64,000 nucleotides of DNA from Alkalibacterium sp. 20 (GTDB taxonomy: Bacteria; Bacillota; Bacilli; Lactobacillales; Carnobacteriaceae_A), in assembly GCF_001885615.1 (NCBI RefSeq), contig NZ_LSRN01000001.1:62001-126000 (forward strand). The letters are read 5' to 3'. The notes beneath the pieces are model-generated. The model searched no databases, was not told the DNA's origin, and worked only from the letters and a program-made list of their open reading frames with translations. This document shows, in pieces, positions 29,168 through 39,066 of the stretch. The position numbers and the translations under genes were made by a program. The number at the start of each line of letters is the position of its first letter. The stretch's first letter is position 1.

Positions 29168-30673
29168 TTAGTTTTCCAGTAAATAATCAACTGCTGCATC
29201 ATACTGGTTATCGTTTTCTTCTATCAGTTCTCGCAGTCTATCAATAAGTGTGCGGGCTGTCGTGCCTTTCACCACGCCGTCTTCTTCTAACTCATTTTCT
29301 GCCTGGAACGATTTAACTGCTTCTTCAGTTTCTTCATCGTAGGTGAAATCTATTTCGCCAACATCATAATCTAATGCATCCAGTATTTTTTCGAGATTCT
29401 GAATTTCTTCAGAAACATCTCCAATTACATACGTTTCTTCTTGATCAACGTATAATAAGTTGATGTACTCGGGCATTTCCACTTCAATATCCGGTTTGAT
29501 ACCCTCTTCGTTGATCCACGTGCCATCAGCTGTCAGCCATTTCCCAGCAGTGAATTTGATCTCACCATCGCCGGTAATATCCAGAACATTTTGTATCGTT
29601 CCTTTGCCAAATGTCGCTTGACCGATCAACGGGATATCAGCGGACTGACTCATTGCGCCAGCTAAAATTTCTGATGCACTGGCACTTCCACCATCAATAA
29701 GCAGGACACTGTCCTTATCAAATTTGAATTCGCCAAACTCGTCAGAGTTGGCTGTATAAATATATGGCTCTCCATCTCTATCTTGTGACTGCATGAGCGG
29801 TTCGCCATCTTCCACAAAAATGTTTGAAAGCTGTAAGGAAGAATCCAGAAGTCCTCCTGGATTACCTCTGACATCGAAAACAAATGCTTCAGCACCGTCT
29901 TGTTCCAAAGCTTCAATGGCATCCACTAATTCCTGATAGGTTGGTCGGTTAAAATTAGTAATATGCACATATCCAATCGTAGGATTTTCAGCATCTAATT
30001 CATAGACGACCGATTCGACCGGTATAGAGTCTCTCGTAATCGTGACAGTGAATTCACGGTCTCCTCTAACGATAAGCAATTTAACATCAGATCCCTGAGG
30101 TCCGCGGATCAACGCCACTGCTTCATTGATTGACATCTTAGCGACGGATTCACCGTCTACCTCAGCTATCAAATCATTTGGCAATAACCCCGCTCGCTCT
30201 GCAGGTGAACCTGCAATAGGAGAAATAATGCGAACATACTCTCCTTCTTTCATCACCTCAGCACCGATACCTTCAAACGCGCCTTCAATATCCTCACTCA
30301 TAGAAGAAGATTGCACTTCATCCAAATAGGTGGTGTAAGGATCCTCCAAAGAGTCGGCCATCCCTGCTAAAGCGCCTTTAATCAAGGTATTTGAGTCCAC
30401 TTCTTCTAAATATTGAGTCATCAAAATCGAATAGACCTCTTCTAGAGGTTGAAAATCCACAGATGAGTCGATTTCTTCAGAATCAGACTCCAAAACCGAC
30501 CCCGCTTCTTCTGAATTCGCATCAGAAACGGTTTCATCAGAAGAGCTTTGGACAATGTTCATCGTCCAGATCGTTCCTAAAACCGCTATGAGAAGTACAA
30601 TCAGTAAAGATGCAATGTATAAGGGTAAACTGACTCTCTTTGTCTCTTTAGTCTCATTTGGTTTGTTTTGCAT
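29168..30673 (-). CDS. ctpA: C-terminal processing peptidase, S41 family
   Basis: An exported serine protease anchored by an N-terminal helix (about residues 17-40). A PDZ domain follows (about 120-200, with GIGAEV and PAERAGL). The S41 catalytic domain has the nucleophile Ser in GGSASASE and the base Lys in FGKGTIQ. A peptidoglycan-binding-1 domain lies near the C-terminus (about 415-480). The substrate is not visible from sequence. The protein is very acidic, as are other exported proteins in this window. Confidence 0.92.
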   Translation of the reverse strand: MQNKPNETKETKRVSLPLYIASLLIVLLIAVLGTIWTMNIVQSSSDETVSDANSEEAGSVLESDSEEIDSSVDFQPLEEVYSILMTQYLEEVDSNTLIKGALAGMADSLEDPYTTYLDEVQSSSMSEDIEGAFEGIGAEVMKEGEYVRIISPIAGSPAERAGLLPNDLIAEVDGESVAKMSINEAVALIRGPQGSDVKLLIVRGDREFTVTITRDSIPVESVVYELDAENPTIGYVHITNFNRPTYQELVDAIEALEQDGAEAFVFDVRGNPGGLLDSSLQLSNIFVEDGEPLMQSQDRDGEPYIYTANSDEFGEFKFDKDSVLLIDGGSASASEILAGAMSQSADIPLIGQATFGKGTIQNVLDITGDGEIKFTAGKWLTADGTWINEEGIKPDIEVEMPEYINLLYVDQEETYVIGDVSEEIQNLEKILDALDYDVGEIDFTYDEETEEAVKSFQAENELEEDGVVKGTTARTLIDRLRELIEENDNQYDAAVDYLLEN

Positions 30674-30694
30674 AGGATGCCTCTTCTCTAAAAT

Positions 30695-31414
30695 TTAATT
30701 GTTTGCTTCCATTCTTAGTGCTGCTTCCAGAGCAATAATCATCATGTCGTTGAACGTTGTTTGTCTTTCCTCAGATGTCGTTTCTTCTCCGGTCAATAAA
30801 TGATCACTGATAGTCAACAAAGCTAAGGCTCTCTTGTTGTGTTTAGCTGCGAGTGAATAGAGTCCGGCTGCTTCCATTTCCACTGCTAATATACCATAAT
30901 CTGCTAATTTTTGTTTGTCTAATTCTTCGTTATAAAACCGATCTGCACTGAGTACATTACCGACACGAATCGACATGTTTTTCTCCTTACCAATGTCATA
31001 TGCGTGTCTGAGTAAATCAAAGTCAGCAATAGGAGCAAAATCTACTTGATTATTGAAAATATGACGGTGTAAGCTTGAGTCTGTTGTCGCTGCTTGAGCT
31101 AAAACAACATCACGAATTTTCACTTCTTTTTTCATTCCACCCGCAGAACCCACACGAATAAGGTTTTCTACGCCGTATTCCTGAATAAGCTCTTCACCGT
31201 AAATCATAACCGAAGGAATACCCATACCGGTTCCCTGAACGGAGATGGCTATGCCTTTATATGTTCCAGTGTAACCAAAGGCATTTCTTACAGTGTTATA
31301 CTGTTTAACATCTTCTAAAAATGTTTCAGCAATATACTTCGCGCGGAGCGGATCTCCAGGCATTAAAACTGTTTTTGCGATTTCACCTTTTTTTGCTTCT
31401 ATGTGTATACTCAT
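30695..31414 (-). CDS. deoD: Purine-nucleoside phosphorylase, DeoD type
   Basis: Cleaves purine nucleosides with phosphate to base and ribose-1-phosphate in salvage. The sequence has [20 protein letters not shown], the VGSAGG stretch and the active-site EMEAAGLYS and TISDHL. The frame runs on to 31498, but that extension overlaps yozE and lacks a ribosome site. AAAGGAG lies before the ATG at 31412-31414, giving 239 residues. Confidence 0.94.
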   Translation of the reverse strand: MSIHIEAKKGEIAKTVLMPGDPLRAKYIAETFLEDVKQYNTVRNAFGYTGTYKGIAISVQGTGMGIPSVMIYGEELIQEYGVENLIRVGSAGGMKKEVKIRDVVLAQAATTDSSLHRHIFNNQVDFAPIADFDLLRHAYDIGKEKNMSIRVGNVLSADRFYNEELDKQKLADYGILAVEMEAAGLYSLAAKHNKRALALLTISDHLLTGEETTSEERQTTFNDMMIIALEAALRMEANN

Positions 31415-31436
31415 TTTACATTCTCCTTTAACATTT

Positions 31437-31658
31437 TTATTTGTTATTATCTTCATATAATTGAAAAACTTTGTCAAAGACATCCATAGAAACGACATAA
31501 TCCCCGTTCATCTCTAAATAGTTTGATATCTCATCATAATTTTTAGATTGCTTGGGAAATGTGCCATCCTTGTCAACGGCATTAGCGAATAGCGTCAGCT
31601 CATCTTTTTTATAGGGATCTCTCAAGGTTTTAACATAATGGTAAAACGAGCGTCTCAT
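31437..31658 (-). CDS. yozE: YozE-family protein (UPF0346)
   Basis: A small conserved Firmicute protein of unknown role. The 73-residue sequence begins [15 protein letters not shown], the family start, and is compact and acidic with [12 protein letters not shown] in the middle. Its ATG overlaps the msrA stop codon, so it is co-translated with msrA. No enzymatic motif is visible. Confidence 0.85.
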   Translation of the reverse strand: MRRSFYHYVKTLRDPYKKDELTLFANAVDKDGTFPKQSKNYDEISNYLEMNGDYVVSMDVFDKVFQLYEDNNK

Positions 31659-32176
31659 TCACTAACCTCCTGAGCATGTGCCTCGGCCCATTGTTTTCGC
31701 TGTTCTTTTTCTCTTGCGTAAACAGCCGGATTCTTTTTATGAAATTCCTGATGTTCTTCTTCTGCAGGATAAAAGGGACCTGCTGCTTCTATTGTCGTTA
31801 CGATAAGTTTTTCATACTGATTTGATGCTTGAAGCTGACGTTTGGAAGCTTCCGCTTTGATCTTCTGTTGGGCATTATAATAGAAAATAACGGGACGATA
31901 ACCCTCTCCCCGGTCCATAAACTGACCCATAGCGTCTGTCGGATCTGTTTGCTGCCAATATATAGTTAATAAATCGTCGTATGAGAGTATGGATTCATCA
32001 TAGTGAATCCATACGGCTTCTGTATGTCCTGTTTTTTGCGCTTTCACCTGTTCGTAAGTAGGATAGGGAACATGACCGCCTGTGTATCCAGAAACGACCT
32101 TTTCTATTCCGTTCATTGTTTCGAAAGGCTTAACCATACACCAGAAACATCCTCCTGCAAATAATGCTTTTTCCAA
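31655..32176 (-). CDS. msrA: Peptide methionine-S-sulfoxide reductase A (first copy)
   Basis: Repairs oxidised methionine (S form). The catalytic motif GGCFWCM lies at residues 8-14, with SGYTGGH and TGHTEAV after it. No MsrB domain is fused. It lies between ypmS and yozE, as in Bacillus-like genomes. A second MsrA at 58893-59420 is clearly a paralogue with the same core motifs but a different C-terminus. Confidence 0.94.
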   Translation of the reverse strand: MEKALFAGGCFWCMVKPFETMNGIEKVVSGYTGGHVPYPTYEQVKAQKTGHTEAVWIHYDESILSYDDLLTIYWQQTDPTDAMGQFMDRGEGYRPVIFYYNAQQKIKAEASKRQLQASNQYEKLIVTTIEAAGPFYPAEEEHQEFHKKNPAVYAREKEQRKQWAEAHAQEVSE

Positions 32177-32222
32177 TCAAGAAAATCCTTTCTACATAAA
32201 GATATTAAACAATTTCAGTATA

Positions 32223-32855
32223 TCATTTTATCGCTTCTTCTGGCAAAAGGATATCCAGCCTAATGTCATCAGCTTCTAGGTCTACTTTTCTCATCTTAAA
32301 CTGCATGTCATTTTCCAAGGCAAACTCAGTAAATGCCACTAAAATAAACTCTTGTTCACTGTCTATCCTGATCCATTCGGGTAATTCCAGTTGCTGACTT
32401 AAAATATTTAAAGCAATACCGATGGGTAACTCAAACGATCCCACTTGTATGCTTTGAGCGCGAAGTTGCAGATTCCCATTGTCCATGACTAGAGGTTCCA
32501 TGTATAAACCAAAATCAACATCAAAACCAAACACATTCAATGCCCCTTCCAGTTCAACTAGATCATCCACAATAACTGTGTAGCCTGAAAATCGTTCGTC
32601 CAGTTCTTCCTGCAGATAGAGATTGATCACTCGGTTGACTTGTTGTTTATCAGTGACTAATTCAAATTCCAATGCTTCACCTGAAATAACAAATTCTTCA
32701 CTTTCTGGCTGAACCGCTTCATTGTCTAAAAAACCACTCAGCTGTACACCCAACCAAATAAGTACACCTATATTTAGTACTAACAAGACAAGGAATGCCC
32801 ATTTCCAGCCACGGCCTTTATGGTCAGCTACTCTACCGCCTCTTGTATCCGTCAA
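32223..32855 (-). CDS. ypmS: YpmS-family membrane-anchored protein (DUF2140)
   Basis: Function unknown. One N-terminal helix (about residues 18-40) precedes an extracellular domain of about 165 residues that alternates beta strands and is acidic. The segment FELVTDKQQVNRVINLYL and the ending ILLPEEAI are typical of YpmS. It is next to msrA, the Bacillus order. Confidence 0.8.
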   Translation of the reverse strand: MTDTRGGRVADHKGRGWKWAFLVLLVLNIGVLIWLGVQLSGFLDNEAVQPESEEFVISGEALEFELVTDKQQVNRVINLYLQEELDERFSGYTVIVDDLVELEGALNVFGFDVDFGLYMEPLVMDNGNLQLRAQSIQVGSFELPIGIALNILSQQLELPEWIRIDSEQEFILVAFTEFALENDMQFKMRKVDLEADDIRLDILLPEEAIK

Positions 32856-33025
32856 ATAACATCTTCTCCTTCTGTAAATGCGTTTATTTACTTATATTTT
32901 TAACATGTATCTGAATACCTTCTATGTTATAATAAAAAATAATAGTAAAGTACATAAATCTTTCTACAGTAGTATACCAAAATTTTGTATATTCGTACAG
33001 AAAGTAAGAGGATAAGGAGGTCATT

Positions 33026-33682
33026 ATGTCAGATCAAATAAAACCGTCAACATTTACCAGAAAATACTTGATAATCAATGAAGTATTAAATGCTGTCACT
33101 CACGGTATCGGCGTCATATTAAGCATTATTGCTTTAGTCTTTCTCATTCAAAAAGGACTGGAGATGGGCGGCTTAGTGGAATTAACGTCATATACCATTT
33201 ATGGTGTTTCACTCATTTTGCTCTACTTGTCCAGCACACTTTATCACAGCTTCACCTTTACAAGAGCAAAACAAGTCTTTCAAATAATCGATCACAGCAG
33301 CATTTTCCTTCTGATAGCGGGTACCTATACTCCTTATACGCTTATTACTATAGGCGGCAACTTGGGTATCTTTTTAACCATACTGATCTGGACAATTGCA
33401 TTTCTAGGTGTCCTTTATAAAACCGTCTGGTTCAAAAAATTCCAAGGCTTGTCTGTCTGGCTTTATATCGCAATGGGATGGATTTCAATATTCTTCATAC
33501 ATTACTTGTATCAGGGATTAGGTACACGAGGATTTATCTGGCTAGTAGCTGGTGGTCTTTCATTCACTGTTGGCGCGCTGTTCTATCGATTAAAACACGT
33601 TAAATATATGCATGTTGTCTGGCATTTATTTGTTTTAACAGGAACCATCCTTATGTTCTTTTCCATTTACCTCTACACTTAA
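33026..33682 (+). CDS. Hemolysin III family membrane protein (TrhA/YplQ)
   Basis: A seven-helix PAQR-type membrane protein; related proteins affect membrane lipid balance, and the name hemolysin is historical. The 218 residues include the conserved HGIG near residue 28, SSTLYHS, IDHSSIFLLIAGTYTP and HVVWHLFVL near the C-terminus, the histidines of the family's metal site. AAGGAGG lies 5 bases before the ATG. It is divergent from ypmS and convergent with dfrA. Confidence 0.92.
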   Translation: MSDQIKPSTFTRKYLIINEVLNAVTHGIGVILSIIALVFLIQKGLEMGGLVELTSYTIYGVSLILLYLSSTLYHSFTFTRAKQVFQIIDHSSIFLLIAGTYTPYTLITIGGNLGIFLTILIWTIAFLGVLYKTVWFKKFQGLSVWLYIAMGWISIFFIHYLYQGLGTRGFIWLVAGGLSFTVGALFYRLKHVKYMHVVWHLFVLTGTILMFFSIYLYT

Positions 33683-33696
33683 AAAGTGAATCAAAT

Positions 33697-33744
33697 AAAA
33701 AGATGCCTGAATGAGTTTAATCGACTCATTCAGGCATCTTTTTA
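33697..33744. terminator. Shared terminator of hemolysin III gene and dfrA
   Basis: A stem of about 19 pairs (AAAAAGATGCCTGAATGAG and complement) with T runs on both sides. The dfrA stop codon overlaps its edge. Confidence 0.88.
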
Positions 33745-34230
33745 TTTTCTCTTGAAAATTTGAAATGTGTGCGGATGTTTATTCTTTTCGTCGACTATAC
33801 CTTGTTTCTCTTCTATCAGTTCAAACTTGGTGTAATCGATCGGTGGCATATGTGTGTCACCCTCGAACGATTCGTGGATAACCGTTCGATATAACATGTC
33901 AACGTCATCTTTGAATAGTTCAAATAAGGATACCCCACCGATGACATGCAGTGGTTTTTCTGATTCTTTTGTCGCTTCTAAGATTTCTTGTCTGGAATGA
34001 CAAACGTTGACACCTTTTAAAGCAAAGTTTTCATTTGACGTTAACACAAAATTCTCTCTATTTTTCAAAGGAGGATTCGGTATACTTTCCAACGTTTTCC
34101 TGCCCATCACGACATCTCCGGTCAATGTCACACGCTTGAAAAATTGCATATCCGCCGGCAAATGCCATGGCAACTCACCATCTTTACCGATCAATCTATT
34201 TTCATCTTCCGCCCAAACAAACGTTATCAT
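33742..34230 (-). CDS. dfrA: Dihydrofolate reductase
   Basis: Reduces dihydrofolate to tetrahydrofolate with NADPH, recycling the product of ThyA. The 162-residue sequence has WAEDENRLIGKDGELPWHLPAD at the start (catalytic acid Asp in LPAD), VVMGRKTLESI and HVIGGVSLF. It follows thyA by 66 bases. Confidence 0.95.
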   Translation of the reverse strand: MITFVWAEDENRLIGKDGELPWHLPADMQFFKRVTLTGDVVMGRKTLESIPNPPLKNRENFVLTSNENFALKGVNVCHSRQEILEATKESEKPLHVIGGVSLFELFKDDVDMLYRTVIHESFEGDTHMPPIDYTKFELIEEKQGIVDEKNKHPHTFQIFKRK

Positions 34231-34296
34231 AAAAGCATCCCTTTCGATAATTGTATTATAAAACTATTTAATTGTACAAGCCAATCAATCGGATTT

Positions 34297-35241
34297 CTAT
34301 ACTGCTATCGGTGCTTTTATAGCTTTATGTGGATGATAGCCGACAATTTCAATGTCATCCATATCGAAATCAAATATGCTTTTATCTTTGTTCAGTTTAA
34401 TACTTGGAAATGGTTTTGGTTCTCTTGAAAGCTGTTCGTTGATTTGATCCATATGATTCAAATATAAATGTGCATCCCCTAGAGTGTGTACAAAATCTCC
34501 CACTTCCAAACCAGTTTCTTGAGCCACGAGATGTGTGAGCAATGCGTAACTTGCTATGTTGAAAGGCACACCTAAAAAGACGTCTCCACTTCGTTGATAA
34601 AGTTGGCAGCTGAGTTTATTGCCTTCAACGTAAAATTGAAATAATGTGTGACAAGGAGGTAATGCCATAGTCGGGATTTCTTCTGGATTCCAGGCTGAGA
34701 CAATATGACGTCTAGAATCGGGATTCGTTTTAATCGACTCAATTACATTCTGAATTTGATCAATGAATCCGCCATCTTTCTTTTGCCAAGCACGCCACTG
34801 CGCGCCATAAACATTCCCGAGTGAACCATATTGATCAGAAAAGGCATCGTCTTCTAGTACTTTTTCTCTAAATATAGCCATTTGTTTCTTATATTCTTCT
34901 TTAAATTCCTCATCTTCTTGTGAGCGTATACCAAAGTTTGTCATATCAGGACCTTTATAATCTTCACTCTTAATATATTTTTCAAAGGCCCATTCATCCC
35001 AAATATGATTATTATTCTCTAATAGATACCGGATATTAGTATCTCCTTTTAAGAACCACAAGAGTTCACTTTTGATGAGCTTGAAAAAGACACGTTTAGT
35101 CGTCAGCAAGGGAAATCCTTTTTGTAAATCAAAACGCATCTGATGACCAAAAACCGATTTTGTTCCTGTGCCGGTTCTATCCTGTCTTTCCGTGCCTTCA
35201 TCTAAAATGCGTTTAGCTAAATCGAGATATTCTTTTTCCAT
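34297..35241 (-). CDS. thyA: Thymidylate synthase
   Basis: Methylates dUMP to dTMP. The 314-residue length is that of the longer Lactobacillus/Staphylococcus ThyA class. The active-site cysteine is in [10 protein letters not shown], and [12 protein letters not shown] and [14 protein letters not shown] are visible. The frame is open to 35277, but GGAG lies 10 bases before the ATG at 35239-35241. It begins 7 bases after the ABC-F stop, so the two are coupled. Confidence 0.95.
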   Translation of the reverse strand: MEKEYLDLAKRILDEGTERQDRTGTGTKSVFGHQMRFDLQKGFPLLTTKRVFFKLIKSELLWFLKGDTNIRYLLENNNHIWDEWAFEKYIKSEDYKGPDMTNFGIRSQEDEEFKEEYKKQMAIFREKVLEDDAFSDQYGSLGNVYGAQWRAWQKKDGGFIDQIQNVIESIKTNPDSRRHIVSAWNPEEIPTMALPPCHTLFQFYVEGNKLSCQLYQRSGDVFLGVPFNIASYALLTHLVAQETGLEVGDFVHTLGDAHLYLNHMDQINEQLSREPKPFPSIKLNKDKSIFDFDMDDIEIVGYHPHKAIKAPIAV

Positions 35242-35248
35242 TTTTGCC

Positions 35249-37150
35249 TCACTCCTTATGCATACCCTGCTGCTCAAAATATTCCCAGCGGCTATATTTT
35301 TCTTCCAGCTGACTATTTAATCTCGTTTGCTTGTCCGTTAATTCACCAAGCTTCACATGATCCATGACGACATTTTCAATCTCAGCTTGTACTTTTTCAA
35401 GTTCTAATTCCAGTGTTTCAATTTCAGTTTCTATTGTTTCCCATTCTTTCTTTTCCATATATGTGAGTACTTTTTTTTCTTTCTTTGCTTGGCTGTTGTC
35501 TTCTAGTTTCTCAACATCTTTTTGTGGTTTTCTTTTTTTTTCTTTTTTAGTCTGATCATTCAGTTCCAAATATTCAGATAACGTGGCATAACTTTCTTCA
35601 ATTTCTCCGTCACCTTTAAATACAAGCAGTTTATTGGCAATCTTGTCAATAAAATAGCGGTCATGGGAAACCGCAATAACGGCACCACTGAACTGACCAA
35701 TAAACTCTTCCAATATAGTTAATGTCTGAACATCCAAGTCATTCGTTGGTTCATCCAATAGTAAAACATTGGGTTGCTGCATTAATATTTTGAGTAAATA
35801 CAACCGACGTTTTTCTCCACCCGATAATTTATTGATTGGTGACCCATGCATTGAACGTTTAAACAGAAAGCGTTCGAGCAACTGTGACACACTTATAGAT
35901 GAGCCATCTGAAAGTTTCACTTCTTCCGCAATCTCTCTCAAGTAAGTGATCACCCGTTTGTCTTCATCGAAATCTTCATTCAATTGTTTATAATATCCAA
36001 TTTTTACAGTTTCACCAATAATAAACAGACCATCATCCAGTTGTTCTTCACCTGCAAGAATGTTTAAGAATGTTGTTTTTCCTGCACCGTTTACACCAGT
36101 AATACCTATTCTATCTGTATGTTGAATCAGTAAGTTGAACTCATTCAAAATAACTGTCTCATCCATTTTTTTTGCAGCATTTTCCATTTCCAGGACCTTT
36201 TTACCTAAACGAGTCCCCGATAACTGTAACTCTAATTCTGATTTATCTTCATATCCCTTAACTTTTTCTTCTAACTGAGAAAAGCGACCTTTTCGTGCTT
36301 CTTGTTTCGTTCCACGCCCTCTTACACCTTCACGCATCCACGCCAGTTCCTGTTTGTAAAGCTGTTTCTGTTTATGGGCGATCTGCTGGTCTGTTGTTTC
36401 TTTTTCAGCTTTCAGTTCGATGTACTGCTGATAGTTTCCAGGATACTGTTCCATTTTACCATTATCTAGTTCAACGATTTCATTTGCAACTCGGTCTAAA
36501 AAGTATCGGTCATGGGTAACCATCAGGAGTGACCCGCGGTAGCTGGCTAAATATCCTTCTAACCATTCAATCATCTGAAAATCGAGATGGTTGGTAGGTT
36601 CATCAAGAATAAGTAAATCCGGTTCTTGAATAAGCACTTGCGCTAATGCCGCTCGTTTTTGCTGTCCACCTGATAAGTCACCGACTATTTTATCACTGTC
36701 TTCTAATCCTAGTTTGTTTAATATCGCATCGGCCCGTGCGTTGACATTCCAAGCATCTTCCTGATTCATTCTTTTCTCTGCTTCTGTGAAAGCTTGCTGA
36801 ACAACTGGATCTGTCGGTTCTTTGGTTAATTTTATTAAAACTTCTTCGTAGTTTTTAGCTGCTTTGATCATGGGAGAATCTCCATCAAATACAACATCAA
36901 AAATACTTTTATTCGTATCCAACTGATTTTTTTGACTCAGATAACTTATTTCAAACTCACCAGGTTTTGATATGTCTCCCACATCTGGTTTCAACTCTCC
37001 CGCAACGATGCGTAAAAAAGTCGTTTTCCCTGTACCGTTAACGCCGATCAATCCAATTCTTCGCTTTTCTTTTATCGAATAGTATACGTCCTCAAACAAG
37101 GTTTTCATACCATACGAATGTGTTAAATGTTCGATTTTCCATTCTTTCAT
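35249..37150 (-). CDS. ABC-F family ATPase (YfmR/Uup-like)
   Basis: A soluble twin ABC protein that acts on ribosomes. The first ABC has [23 protein letters not shown] and DEPTNHLD. The second has [21 protein letters not shown] and DEPTNDLD. The linker between them is charged (about 225-300). A C-terminal coiled coil (about 555-633) with repeated E/L heptads matches Uup/YfmR rather than the antibiotic-resistance subgroups. There are no membrane segments. Confidence 0.9.
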   Translation of the reverse strand: MKEWKIEHLTHSYGMKTLFEDVYYSIKEKRRIGLIGVNGTGKTTFLRIVAGELKPDVGDISKPGEFEISYLSQKNQLDTNKSIFDVVFDGDSPMIKAAKNYEEVLIKLTKEPTDPVVQQAFTEAEKRMNQEDAWNVNARADAILNKLGLEDSDKIVGDLSGGQQKRAALAQVLIQEPDLLILDEPTNHLDFQMIEWLEGYLASYRGSLLMVTHDRYFLDRVANEIVELDNGKMEQYPGNYQQYIELKAEKETTDQQIAHKQKQLYKQELAWMREGVRGRGTKQEARKGRFSQLEEKVKGYEDKSELELQLSGTRLGKKVLEMENAAKKMDETVILNEFNLLIQHTDRIGITGVNGAGKTTFLNILAGEEQLDDGLFIIGETVKIGYYKQLNEDFDEDKRVITYLREIAEEVKLSDGSSISVSQLLERFLFKRSMHGSPINKLSGGEKRRLYLLKILMQQPNVLLLDEPTNDLDVQTLTILEEFIGQFSGAVIAVSHDRYFIDKIANKLLVFKGDGEIEESYATLSEYLELNDQTKKEKKRKPQKDVEKLEDNSQAKKEKKVLTYMEKKEWETIETEIETLELELEKVQAEIENVVMDHVKLGELTDKQTRLNSQLEEKYSRWEYFEQQGMHKE

Positions 37151-37237
37151 AAATAATTGCTCCTCAACATTAGATTCTTACTTATTCTAGCACACTCAGT
37201 ACTGCTTTTTAACTTAAACTTCGTTTAACCTCTATGA

Positions 37238-37266
37238 TTGACTATGAAACCGTTATCCTTTATACT
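37238..37266 (+). promoter_or_regulatory. Promoter of the cold-shock gene
   Basis: TTGACT and TATACT are separated by exactly 17 bases, 47 bases before the csp start. A good sigma-A match. Confidence 0.75.
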
Positions 37267-37313
37267 GAAAGCGTTAGATAACTATACTTAAGGATTCATT
37301 AGGGGGTAAAACG

Positions 37314-37535
37314 ATGACTACAGGTACTGTTAAATGGTTTGACAATCAAAAGGGTTATGGTTTTTTAGAATATAACGATGAAGATGATGTTTTTGTTCAT
37401 TTCACGGGTATTAACATGGATGGATATAAAGCTTTAAATGAAGGCCAAACAGTAGAATTTGAAATAGTGGAGGGATCACGCGGTCCTCAAGCTACCAATG
37501 TCAGTGTCGTTGAAACGGCTAATGAAGATATCTAA
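37314..37535 (+). CDS. Cold-shock protein
   Basis: A single-domain RNA chaperone of 73 residues. RNP1 is KGYGFLEY and RNP2 is VFVHF, and the start [11 protein letters not shown] is typical. It is somewhat longer at the C-terminus than the usual 66-70. It has its own promoter and terminator, and AGGGGG lies before the ATG. Confidence 0.94.
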   Translation: MTTGTVKWFDNQKGYGFLEYNDEDDVFVHFTGINMDGYKALNEGQTVEFEIVEGSRGPQATNVSVVETANEDI

Positions 37536-37548
37536 TAACTAGTAAAGT

Positions 37549-37574
37549 CAGCTCTCGTTTGGGGCTGCCTTTTT
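37549..37574 (+). terminator. Terminator of the cold-shock gene
   Basis: A short CAGCTC/GGGCTG stem with a TCGTTTG loop is followed by CC and TTTTT. Confidence 0.65.
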
Positions 37575-37600
37575 CTGTTTATTTTATGGAGCGGGTCAAA

Positions 37601-38011
37601 ATGTTGAAAATTTATAGTGATGCGGCAGTATCACCGAAAGAAAAAATAGCAGGAGCCGGGCTCGTGATTGTTGGAGAAGATCTATACGAACAATTATCCA
37701 TCCCTCTCTCATCGATCAAAGACAACCATCTAGCAGAATTGATAGCTTTCTCTCATGCTGTCAATTGGCCCATTGAACAACAACGGACCGACGAGTGGAC
37801 GATTTTTCACACAGATAGTCAGCTGGTCGCCGAAGCAATCGAAAAAAACCATATCAAAAATAGCCTTTACGTAGAAGTCTTTCAATCGATTATGGCTTCA
37901 CTTGCTCATTTGTCTTTTTACGAGATAAAATGGATTCCTGAAAAAGAAAATAAAGGTGCCGATAATCTGGCCAAACAGGCTTTGGCCAAACAAAGAAAAA
38001 GTAGAAAGTGA
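37601..38011 (+). CDS. RNase HI-like protein
   Basis: Likely a type 1 RNase H that degrades RNA in hybrids. The four acidic residues of the fold are present: Asp in YSDAAV, Glu in AELIAF, Asp in HTDSQ and Asp in GADNLAKQA. The 136-residue length fits the YpeP/YpdQ group. The frame extends upstream into the csp terminator; GGAG 9 bases before the ATG at 37601 sets the start. It is convergent with ddh. Confidence 0.85.
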   Translation: MLKIYSDAAVSPKEKIAGAGLVIVGEDLYEQLSIPLSSIKDNHLAELIAFSHAVNWPIEQQRTDEWTIFHTDSQLVAEAIEKNHIKNSLYVEVFQSIMASLAHLSFYEIKWIPEKENKGADNLAKQALAKQRKSRK

Positions 38012-38043
38012 AGAAGTTGCCCTCTTCCCTTTCCGCTTTTTTT

Positions 38044-39018
38044 TTAGAGCAATTCTTTTCTTAAATCTTCAGCACTTTTTGGTGAGAGATATGATGGTGC
38101 GATATCAAAGACGGTTTTTGCTCCGAATCGCTTTTCACGTGCTAACTTGCCAGCGGCACGCGCATAAGCAATCGCCACGGCAGCCGTGAATTCTGGGTTT
38201 GAATCTAAATCCAAACCAAACTGATAGATAGCAGTGGCTGATTCTGACGTTTTCCCTTGTCTCATAACCGTTCCTCCATGAGGCATGCCAGTATGTTCTT
38301 TGTCAAAAGTTGCTTGATCGATCACGTTGACTTCTGTTTCATAACCGTCAAAATAATCAGGCATTGTGACGATCGTTTCTTTCACCTTGCTTTCGTCTGC
38401 TCCCTCTTCTAAAACAAGATAAACTACACGTTTATGCGCAGACACCTTGTTATAGTCAACTCCTTCTTTATTTTTAACTGCATCAACCAGTTCTTCTCTT
38501 GGTAAGGTATATTGTACAGCATTTTTAACCCCTGTAACACGTCTGACTGCATCGCTATGTCCCTGGCTTAACCCTGGACCCCAGAAAGTATACGTTTCAC
38601 CTTTTGGTAATATCGATTCAGCGAATAGACGATTGAGTGAAAACAAGCCTGGATCCCAACCAGTCGAAAGAACAGCGACTGTGTTGTTTTCTTTAGCAAT
38701 CTTATCAAGTTTATTGAAGTGGTTTGGAATTTCATTGTGATTATCATAGGTGTCAACGGTGTTGAATGACTTTGCCAGTTCCGGCGCTTGAACGGGTATA
38801 TCCTTCTGTGAACCACCACATAATATCAAGACATCCAGTTTGTCTTTAAATGCAGCTAGCTCATTCATATGATACGCTGGTGATGATGTCTCTAACTGCT
38901 CAGGCTGACGTCTGGAAAAAATACCTACCAATTCTAAATCGTCTGAGTTCTTCAGCCCGGTTTCGACCCCTCTGCCTAAATTACCATAGCCGACTATTCC
39001 AATTTTTGTTGTGTTCAT
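38044..39018 (-). CDS. ddh: Meso-diaminopimelate D-dehydrogenase
   Basis: Makes meso-diaminopimelate from tetrahydrodipicolinate and ammonia in one step with NADPH, for peptidoglycan and lysine. The 324-residue sequence has the Rossmann start IGIVGYGNLGRGVE, the motifs LCGGSQKDIP, TYDNH, STGWDPGLFSLNR and WGPGLSQGHSDAVRR, all characteristic of DapDH. It stands alone, without dap genes around it. This implies the dehydrogenase branch of lysine synthesis. Confidence 0.94.
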   Translation of the reverse strand: MNTTKIGIVGYGNLGRGVETGLKNSDDLELVGIFSRRQPEQLETSSPAYHMNELAAFKDKLDVLILCGGSQKDIPVQAPELAKSFNTVDTYDNHNEIPNHFNKLDKIAKENNTVAVLSTGWDPGLFSLNRLFAESILPKGETYTFWGPGLSQGHSDAVRRVTGVKNAVQYTLPREELVDAVKNKEGVDYNKVSAHKRVVYLVLEEGADESKVKETIVTMPDYFDGYETEVNVIDQATFDKEHTGMPHGGTVMRQGKTSESATAIYQFGLDLDSNPEFTAAVAIAYARAAGKLAREKRFGAKTVFDIAPSYLSPKSAEDLRKELL

Positions 39019-39066
39019 CGAATCACTCGCTTTCCGTTTTTTAATTATCCTTCGATAATCATGATA

